The notes under the pieces are model-generated. The model ran no database searches. It had not been told where the DNA came from and saw nothing but the letters and a program-made list of their open reading frames with translations. A DNA stretch of 64,000 bases from Sycobia sp. Sy_11. Its lineage: Eukaryota; Arthropoda; Insecta; Hymenoptera; Epichrysomallidae. The stretch is from assembly GCA_018907035.1 (NCBI GenBank), contig JACCIC010000027.1, positions 3,973,001 through 4,037,000 of the forward strand, in the 5' to 3' direction. This document shows positions 56,667 through 64,000 of the stretch, in pieces. Each line of letters opens with the position of its first letter. The first letter of the stretch is position 1. Both the position numbers and the translations under genes were made by a program.

Positions 56667-56903
56667 GTGCCTGAAGTAGCCGATGCTATGTTAGAACATA
56701 GACTATTCCTTTCTGTTGGGATCAACGGACAAAACAATCGCGCGTTGTTCGACCCTGGGGCAATTGTCGCAGTCGTCGGACCCCGGGAAGCCCAGAGTTT
56801 CAAAGATCATCTGCAGCCGACCTCGACGATGCTTAACAGCGCCCTCGGTGGAGGGCATGGATTTCTGCCAGGTTTGGGATATGTAAGCCCGTCTAGAATA
56901 TGA
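56667..56903 (+). pseudogene. Gypsy protease fragment
   Basis: LFLSVGINGQNNRALFDPGA then IVAVVGPREAQSFKDHLQP. The catalytic Asp is present in FDPGA, where Ser/Thr of D-S/T-G is Pro. In the gypsy protease family this loop is usually D-(S/T)-G; DPGA forms occur in some relatives. A frame break follows at the stop near 56901. Confidence 0.72.
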
Positions 56904-57231
56904 ACACTGGTGTATATGAGGCGATAGATAGAGAGAATTTTGCCGTACGTGACAAGAGAGGGAGAAGAATAATTAGCCGTATCGGTCAAATGCGCGAGTA
57001 TCGTTGAAGCCAGCGAAGTTCAGAGGACCTTCGTCGAGTACCTCGTGAGCAGACAGTTACCTGAGGCTGCTGGACAACGAGAACCGCCTATACTGATTGA
57101 ACATAGATAGAGGTACGTGAGGCAGTTCTAGTCCAACACCGGCCGAGACGCATGTCGCCGATGAATATGCAAGTAGCCCAGGATAAGGTGAAGAAGAGAA
57201 AGGAGTTATCGAGCGGTCGGCCAGTGAGTTC

Positions 57232-57672
57232 TTGAATGCTGGCACCGTAAAGAACACCTATCTACTACCGAGTATGGACTCCATCTTGGATAAGCTGCGC
57301 AAGGCCAGATACTTATCGAAGGTAGACTTGAAAAAAGCATCCTTCCAGATACCAATGTACACCAAGACTAGAAAGTTCACGGCCTTCGCAGTACGTGGAT
57401 CAGGTCTCTGGTAGTTCACCAGAATGCCAATCGGTCTAACGAACGCCCCCATGACCTTCCACCGGCTCATCGATGCGCTATTCGGACCAGCATACGAACC
57501 TAGCCTATTTGGGTACCTTGACGATACCATCGTTGCCACGGAGTTATTTGAAGACCATATGGTATGGCTAGAGCGCGTATTGGAGCGACTTAGAAGTGGA
57601 GAACTATCCGTAAATAGGAAAAAATGCATGTTTTCTTATTCTCAAGTGGCGTATATAAAGACTCGGAGATGA
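57232..57672 (+). pseudogene. Gypsy reverse transcriptase
   Basis: YLLPSMDSILDKLRKARYLS then KVDLKKASFQIPMYTKTRKF (block A Asp), then after a stop at 57412-57414 MPIGLTNAPMTFHRLIDALF. FGYLDDTIVATELFEDHMVW carries the catalytic Y-L-D-D, and VLERLRSGELSVNRKKCMF follows. Complete RT core otherwise. The frame of the second part starts at 57424. Confidence 0.85.
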
Positions 57673-58740
57673 CAATCCCGCTAGTCAAATTACTGCGAAA
57701 AGTAGCCAGGGACGTGTTGACCCAGGAGAGAGAGGATGGTGAGCACCTGATAGTATACGTGGCTCGCGTATTGATCGCTGTAGTGGTTAGTAAAGAAACT
57801 GAGAGCATACTTAGAAGGCTACAAGTTCACGACAATCACAAACCACAGTGCACTCTGCTGGCTCCGGAACTTTAACAAACCTACCGGCCGCCTGTCCCGC
57901 TGGGCTCTGAAAATGCAGCAGTGGAACTTCAAGATAATAGACAGGCCTGGAGCTATTTACCATGTCCCGGTTGTTCAAGAATGAGTTCGAACAGATTGTG
58001 GCATTCGAGCCCTGCCAGCACGAGTGGCACACCCAGAGAATTCAAGAGGTTATAGAGTTTCTGTACAAGTTCTCGGGTGGGATGTACGTGATAGTATATT
58101 GTATAGGCGCAAGGTCGAACCCATTTTCGAGAACGTGACAGAGGATTAAGAGAATTGGAAACTCGTAATACCAGTAGACCACAAAAGTAGAGTGTTGCGT
58201 GAGGCACATTGAGAACCGTCAGCTGGACGTCAAGACGACTTATGAAAGAATCACGAGAGATTATGACTGTCCAGGGATCTAACACGAGAAAACACCTACG
58301 TTTACCAGAGTCCCGAGTACCAGCAGAATAAGTCTACGCAAATAGAGCCACACGGACTGATGGATCATCGCATCATGGAGAGACCGTGGGTCCTGATGGC
58401 GGCCGATGTCACCTACCTTCCCCCGAGCAAAGTGCAGTACAAGTATATTTTGCTCTTCCAGGTCCTCTTCACACGCTGGATCGAGTTCAAGGCGTTGAAG
58501 AGAGCCGACGGCACGCGGTCTTAATTTTTGCATGACAACGCAACCGAGTTCGATAAACAAGTACTGAAGAAATTGCTAGAAGAATATCACGTAAGACACA
58601 TTACGACTCCACCATACCATCCACAGGCCAACCCAATAGAGCGGAGTAACCGGACCTTGAAGACATTGAGAGACCTGATCATTCGCCACACCGACGCGGT
58701 GCAGACCACTAAAGAGAGATATTATAACCAGGGTTGACGA
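57673..58740 (+). pseudogene. Gypsy RNase H tail and integrase
   Basis: RNase H tail: TNHSALCWLRNFNKPTGRLS at about 57830, where the family's TDH reads TNH. Integrase: MERPWVLMAADVTYLPPSKV (first Asp, about 58375-58435), stop TAA at 58522-58524, then LHDNATEFDKQVLKKLLEEY (second Asp, from 58528) and HPQANPIERSNRTLKTLRDL (Glu, ending 58680). Frame ends at 58737. It would insert the element into DNA if intact. Confidence 0.82.
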
Positions 58741-59060
58741 GATGTGGGATTCAGTGTGGAGGACCAAATGCTACGTAGGGTGCGCGTTTTGTCGAGTGAG
58801 ACGCAGGGGTTCTCCTCTAAGTTGGTTCCTAGGTAGGAGGATCGCTTTTGAATTTCAGATGATCTTTCCCCGACGGTTGACGTGCACGTTTCGGAACTAA
58901 AGCGATACATCCCTCTCCTCGCGATGCTATGAGCCCTAGGCTCGGCCTATAGTTTCATGGACCAGATCTTTCCTTTTTTTTCTTTCTTCTAAACTATGTA
59001 TGTTGACCAGACGAATAACGGAACCGCTCGATAATTCTCGTCTCTTATTCCAACTATGAG
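58741..59060. other. Spacer after gypsy integrase
   Basis: Non-coding or badly decayed integrase tail; nothing certain. Confidence 0.4.
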
Positions 59061-59560
59061 ATGTGGAAATACCGCCGCCTGGGCCTCCGGAGAGAGGTGG
59101 CACGGCCCCTGATCTCCCGACCTCGGGGAGGCTATAGGCTATTCCCCGAATTTATGCCAGCGCCTGGGGTGTCCAGAACGGCGGGGGAATCTTTGCCGCT
59201 ATTTCGTAGCGGCGGGTCCGAGTCGTCACTGGCCGCCCCGCCGACGAAGAACCCAGAGCCCCCCAATCGAATCCCCAAGCGCGACTCGACATCGCATCAA
59301 GCGTCGGCCGGAGCGCCGATACGGTGGAGATAGCCAAGCTTGACGGGGGTATTGTTTGACGGCCTAGAGTTAATAGAAACGCGCCTCGCGATGGGACCTC
59401 CCCAGCAACACTGTTATAACTGTTGGCAAGGGGTATGTGAATCGCACGCACGCGGCAACACCACCGTCACGTGAGAGGGCAAGGTGATATCCTGACCACA
59501 GGTGGACCGCCGCAGCGGCTGATAGCCGTCGTGACCCCGCGGCCTGTCAGTCGAGGGTCT
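59061..59560 (+). other. GC-rich open stretch with a possible zinc-knuckle start, unidentified
   Basis: 59061-59333 is open (MWKYRRLGLRREVARPLISR), Pro/Arg/Ser-rich, with no ATG-context support. After a stop at 59331-59333 another frame gives GPPQQHCYNCWQG, a CX2C like the start of a gag knuckle. The remaining His and Cys are not clear. It may be a second gag-like ORF or degraded LTR sequence; I cannot tell which. Confidence 0.3.
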
Positions 59561-61298
59561 TGACGAGTATCAATGAGAGCATAGATCCGGCTTTTGCTTG
59601 AGGCCATCGCAGGGTGTTAGAGAGCGCCTTGGGGGTGGACGATCATGAGGATCGGTGAGTAGGGAGTGGAGGTGGACCCGGAGAGGACCAAGGAGGAAAG
59701 CAGAAGCTCGTCGTTCACGATCGTTGTCCCAGGGTTGAGGATTGACGACTTGCGTGTAGAGCCTGGATAAGTTGACAACGCGCGTCTCCGAAAAGAGAAG
59801 AAGAAAGGAAAAGAAATCCACGTAATAAGGCAAGAAGACTATTCCGTCGTAGAAGCTGATGCCAGTGGACGAAATTCGATTTAGAGGGTGAGATTGGTGT
59901 CGGGTTTCATAAGGCGCCCATGCCAACTCGTCGATGAGAACGAAAACGATGCGCGAGCCATCCCACAGTGAGAGAAACCTTATGGCGCTCGTATGAGCCG
60001 TAGTACCTTGTACTCGGCACTCTCTCCCGTCCCGTTACCTTACCGCATTGCGAGTTACGCGCGTAGTTGTCTGTATTTAAAAAAGACCACAAGAGAAGTG
60101 CAGCGAGCAAATAACAAAAAGAAGAAAATAAATCTAATAACTATGAAGAAAGAAATCCCAATTCCCGTGAGTATCAAAAGCACTGGAAGAGAAGTTAAAA
60201 ATAAAATTATCTTTTAGGAGATACTCGAATTCGTCGAGGCTACGATTCATGAGTTGAAAAAGAGCAATAAATAGAAGAATAATTGTATCGAGATTAACAA
60301 ATAACAAAAACCTGAACATAAATGCGTGGTACAAATAAACTATATGAAATTGACAATTCAAACCTGAGAAAAAATGAGAATAGAGTATATAAAATATCAA
60401 AGGAGAATCACGGAGATAAACGAAAGTCCGATAATGCTCAGATTTGAATCTGTTGATGTACCTATAGGACTCTTCATTCAGTAAATGAGTTATTCATAGG
60501 AGTTAATTTAAAGCCAGTCTACCGAATAAAGAAGAAAGTTATATTGAAATTGTGAAAATAAGTTGGAGATTAAAGAGAGCTCATTTTGAAAAAATCTCTT
60601 TGTGAGGATGAAAGGGTGATCCAAAATTGTGATGATAATAATGATGATAGACTCTTGTAATGGAGATGGTAATATGAATAGTTATAAGTTACATATAAGT
60701 TAGCTATAAAGTAGAAATTAGTTAGAATCAAATTAATAAAATAGTGATTAAGGTATTCTTCTCGTTCATTTTTTTACTACTGTTTGACTGCTAGACAAGG
60801 AATAAGTATACGTATATATCACATATGCACAGATATATCTACATGAATACTCGTATACTAAATAGTAAATAAGAAACATGGTTGAAGCGAGTTATAGTTT
60901 TTTTCTTTCAGTATATATTTATTTTGGAACCTGTTTGATTTTATCTATGCTAACTGTGTAGTATATGCAGTGCTGAAACTTTACGTCATTAATGTCTGAT
61001 TTACAAATCATTGTATAATGTAGTAAATTAATTTATAAATACGTGAGATTTTGAAATAATCAAAGTCATCATTAAGTGCTTTAAATGAAAATGTCAATTG
61101 ACTGCTTTTCATAACTAATTACTGTTATTGGATGCAGTATAATTCGATATAGTTAACACATGCGTGGCCTAATAGATGCAGCATTTGTCTTGTACTTATT
61201 TAGTTATAGTTTGTTAGTAATATGATAAACAGGTTAGAAATTTACAATTGTGTTTCTACGATACTCCATACGTAAAATCCAATTTCAGTAAACGCAAA
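59561..61298. other. Non-coding DNA
   Basis: 59561-60100 is GC-richer with open but unrecognised frames on the minus strand; 60100-61298 is AT-rich. No RNA gene or family motif seen. Confidence 0.45.
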
Positions 61299-61735
61299 AA
61301 GTACTTATATTTATATTTATTTCCAAGTATTAATAGTCACAATAATAATGTTATAACGAGTCCAAATGGGGAGGTAATCCTTGGGTTTTTGCATATAATA
61401 ATCTCTTATGATCATCGCATACTTTAATAGTAACTAAAATTGTTTGTACTGAAATACAAAGAATCTACTAGAATTTACTAGAAATGTACTACAAAAATTT
61501 ACATTCTCAAAAAAATAATGAACCGATTTGGGGCGAAATTAATTGATTTAGCCCGTTAATGGATTAATGTAATAACGAATTGCTCATTTTTATTTTAAAT
61601 TATTCTACATTTGCTGTAGTATTAAAGTATGTAGATAGCTTGTCTTATTGCACTATAATTACAACAATAATGGAAGAAAAAAAAAGTTTATAAATTTATT
61701 AATTTTCTAGATCATAGTTTCACTTTCACAAAATT
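61299..61735 (+). repeat. Dispersed repeat, copy B
   Basis: Same orientation and landmark order as 51093-51616 (see copy A). About 90 bp shorter near its right end. The region between the copies (9.7 kb) contains the gypsy element. Confidence 0.85.
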
Positions 61736-63364
61736 TTACAAAAGGCTACTTGCCGCCGAACTTGTAGTTCGCTCATGGCCGCTGCTGGCGTCCAGGATTG
61801 GAGCGGCTGGGAGCGCCCGCTTTTTCTCTTATACGATTACGTAAGAACGTGGAGGGTCGCCCCACGCTTCGGCTCGGCCGCGGCTAGCGACCGATGATGG
61901 TGCCGCTGGCTCCAGACGGTACTGGTACACAGACGGCGAAGCTGTTCCTGCCTTTGCCGTCCACTCACACACAGATCGGGGTTGCGGCAAGGCTGCGTCC
62001 GTGCGTCTGTCTCGGCAGCTCCGGCTTACGCGCACGTGTTCGTTACCTCAGCTCTGAGCTAGGCTACAGAGTTCTGCCTCAAAAGCACGTCGACGTGACG
62101 GCAGCTTATGCGGCGACCTCACCTGAGTAACTTCGGTCGACGGAAAGAATCGGCGGTAACGACGAACTACAACGAAACGTGAAGTATATGGCTAAAACCA
62201 AGCGCGATGTGGGGTGACAGAAACTACGCCGGAGATGAAGCGAAGCTCCTTTTCCTGCTACGTCCTCACGTTTGCACTCCAAGCGGCTCGCGCGTACGGT
62301 TTTGCGCGCGAAAATTCGCGGTTTTACAAAAACACTTTAACCTACAACCGCCGTTCGGGCAGGTATTCGGTCGCGAAGGTATTCGGGTAGTGACGGTGCG
62401 CGGGACGTGCACGTTGCGGATATGCATTGGGGACACGGTAGGGGATAATACATAATTTGCAAAAATACGACGACCATTAGTTTACTCTTCACGTAGGTAA
62501 GAAAAGAAAAAAAAGTGATTTGAAATAACGGAAAAGAAAAATGTGGTTACACCTGCTGGTGTGCATCTTCGTCGTCGGTCGCTCGCTGTGATTCTATACA
62601 ATACTATTTGTTTTCCTATTTCTACTTTCCTACGTCTAATTACAAATTAAGCCCTACTCTAACCTATTACTAACGCGAAACTTATCCTAAAGCGGTAATG
62701 AACATACTATTATTATATGAAAGAAAACTATGACTATTATTTACGTATAACCTAACCTATTTATAATATGGTTTCTAGCGCTCTATATTCTACGTGGTTC
62801 TCGCTTACGTTTCGCCTTCTTTCTTGCGTTTCGTCTCTTCGTTCGTGTTTGTTCCATATATATTTTCCGTGGGGATGCATGCGTACCATTTCCTCTCGCG
62901 GGACGTCAGGGGGGGAATCATGGGGATGGCCGTAAGGAAAAACAATAATTAAAAAATTAAAAAATAAAAAAAGCAATTAAAAAAAGTTTTTATAGCGCCA
63001 TTTATGCCATTTATGTGCGGCAAATGCGCCATTTGAATGTGCCTCTTCGTTAGACCATTTGTAATGATAAAAAGCCGGAATCGTGCCTTTTGAGTTTCTA
63101 CACTTCTTGCGTTCACAGCGCTATTTTCTTGTGTATAACTTGACGCAGCATCGTATCTTCTACAGCAGTATAGGCACTTAGCAACGGATGGTCTACTTGT
63201 TCCAGTAGACCGTTGCTTCCGGCATTATGATTAGTAGTAGTTGCTGAGTTCCCGCTGCGGCTGCTGCTTATCTGATGGTTTGCTGCAGAGGTCCTCTGTT
63301 GATCCTTGGCCCCGACTTATAGGGCGAAGGGCTGATCGAACGGATCTGATCGTAACCGGTGTAT
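61736..63364. other. GC-rich then AT-rich unassigned DNA
   Basis: 61750-62460 is GC-rich with open frames (e.g. 61894-62130 and 62207-62455) that show no domain. They look like chance open frames in GC-rich DNA or a decayed LTR. 62460-63364 is mixed, with a GGGGGG run near 62911. No transposon protein recognised. Confidence 0.4.
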
Positions 63365-64000
63365 TTATTTTTCTGAACCCTCGCCTTTGAACGGGACGGT
63401 TCCAGCGGTCCTGTTTTGTACGAGGCCTGATTTGTAGGAGATATAACCGTCTTCTTTCTCATTGTCTAGCTCCTCGTAGCGTTGTTTGGAGGGGTAATGC
63501 ATTTGAGTTATGTTATTTATATCTTTGCTTATTGGTGTGGTAGTTTTAAGTCTTTTCGGACGATCCTTTTCTATTGCTTCTGATGTTGTGGTAGTTTTAC
63601 GTCTTTCCGGAAGATCCTTTTCTATTGCTTCTGATATTGTGGTAGTTTTACATCTTTCCGGACGATCCTTTTCTATTGCTTCTGATGTTGTGATAGTTTT
63701 ACATCGTTCCGGGCGATGGAGTTCGATATAGGGTATGTGGCTAGAGACAACGGTATGAGGGTATGGGCGGTTGGCAGGTTCGATATGGGGTTGGGGGTGG
63801 GCGGAATTTTCGGGGTTGTCGAGGGTTGGTACCCTCGAATCCAATAGCGAGAGGTTGTACGATGCGTCGACTATCTGGGTGATCTTTATCGCCTGTTCTT
63901 CTTTGATTAGATCTTGTATTGTATCGGCGCTGAATTGGATTAGGTGGAGCAGCGACTTCTGCACTTCCTCTAGTGCCTCAGTTAGATCGATCCGGTACCA
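63365..64000 (-). CDS. Open reading frame with in-frame 51-bp repeats, runs off the window
   Basis: I do not recognise the family. The frame is open from the window edge at 64000 (so the start is beyond it) to a stop at 63365, giving at least 211 residues. It starts LTEALEEVQKSLLHLIQFSA, a hydrophobic helical stretch, then a Pro-rich region (HPQPHIEPANRPYPHTVVSS). Next comes a 17-residue repeat (KTTTTSEAIEKDRPER type, about 3.3 copies at 63704-63551). An acidic/basic tail ends FKGEGSEK. No signal peptide or transmembrane segment is visible. The unit length being a multiple of three argues for selection on coding or for recent expansion. It might be a retroelement gag or a host gene exon. Confidence 0.4.
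   Translation of the reverse strand, partial: WYRIDLTEALEEVQKSLLHLIQFSADTIQDLIKEEQAIKITQIVDASYNLSLLDSRVPTLDNPENSAHPQPHIEPANRPYPHTVVSSHIPYIELHRPERCKTITTSEAIEKDRPERCKTTTISEAIEKDLPERRKTTTTSEAIEKDRPKRLKTTTPISKDINNITQMHYPSKQRYEELDNEKEDGYISYKSGLVQNRTAGTVPFKGEGSEK
63551..63720 (-). repeat. 51-bp tandem repeat inside an open frame
   Basis: Units start at 63551, 63602 and 63653, with a partial fourth at 63704-63720. On the plus strand each contains GATCCTTTTCTATTGCTTCT and GTAGTTTTA. Units differ by a few substitutions. 51 bp equals 17 codons, so the frame is kept. Confidence 0.92.

Larger units (their letters stand above)
54100..58740 (+). mobile_element. Ty3/gypsy LTR retrotransposon, decayed
   Basis: Order: gag (54100-55800), nucleocapsid knuckle (about 56030-56080), protease (56667-56903), RT (57232-57672), RNase H (about 57690-57960) and integrase (about 58180-58740). 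Around ten frame changes and stops. No LTR pair could be found by eye on either side. Confidence 0.85.

Noticed and set aside
61894..62455. Open frames in the GC-rich segment as host exons
   Set aside because: No domain, no splice signals I can support. Open frames are expected by chance in GC-rich sequence.
62747..62775. CCTAA-like phrases as telomere repeat
   Set aside because: Only one or two imperfect copies; not an insect TTAGG array.
1..64000. CRISPR arrays, bacterial operons, tRNA or rRNA genes
   Set aside because: No spaced short repeats with unique spacers, no ribosome-binding-site-led gene strings, and no tRNA or rRNA signature found by eye. The DNA is eukaryotic in character.

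Overview
The window looks like repeat-dense, AT-rich insect nuclear DNA. I infer a hymenopteran, probably an ant, from the mix of mariner, R1-clade LINE, BEL/Pao, Ty1/copia, Ty3/gypsy and Penelope-like fragments. That is inference, because no host marker gene is present. I found no tRNA, rRNA, CRISPR array or bacterial-style operon, and no host protein-coding gene I can support. Almost every coding block is a transposable-element remnant with frameshifts or stops. The one clear exception is an intact mariner transposase at 46351-47388 (minus). Layout: 1-3030 is the 5' two-thirds of a decayed R1-clade LINE on the minus strand, whose 3' part lies outside the window. 3084-8484 is a nearly full-length R1-clade LINE on the plus strand, with a (TTA)n tract at both ends. 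8558-17226 is mostly non-coding. It holds a probable solo LTR (about 12217-12531), a 60-bp minisatellite open in frame on both strands (13431-13783), three diverged copies of a ~287-bp unit (14274-15085), and a TATA/initiator core promoter with a short unassigned transcribed-looking region (15300-15860). 17227-18028 is the 3' end of a Penelope-like element (PLE) with a hammerhead-ribozyme-like motif, abutting a decayed phospholipase-A2-like viral-type domain (18029-18430). 18798-26594 is a Ty1/copia element with gag, protease, integrase, RT and RNase H, all damaged. 26632-29711 is a BEL/Pao pol remnant (minus) with a deleted mariner nested in it. 30780-35460 holds two PLE GIY-YIG fragments, a deleted mariner, an inverted pair of PLE termini, and a decayed gene resembling the F54H12.2-like minor-capsid family of Polinton/adintovirus elements. 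35786-38125 has one mariner killed by a single nonsense codon plus a second older mariner. 38330-41615 carries a gypsy integrase, an unidentified leucine-rich stretch, and a 5'-truncated LINE with RNase H. 42650-44060 is a gypsy RT/integrase remnant. 44285-44640 is a second PLE terminus with a hammerhead-like motif. 46275-51085 is a mariner pile-up of at least five pieces. 54100-58740 is a decayed Ty3/gypsy element, set between two direct copies of a ~0.5-kb dispersed repeat (51093-51616 and 61299-61735). The window closes with an open reading frame running off the right edge (63365-64000, minus) that contains an in-frame 51-bp tandem repeat. Functionally this is a nested transposon graveyard. 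The mariner at 46275-47560 is the only element here that encodes a complete-looking enzyme between matching inverted repeats, so it could in principle act in trans on the near-identical copy at 35786-37072. The most interesting signals are the two hammerhead motifs and the inverted PLE termini, the LINE flanked on both sides by (TTA)n, the dual-strand 60-bp minisatellite, and the two virus-like gene fossils.
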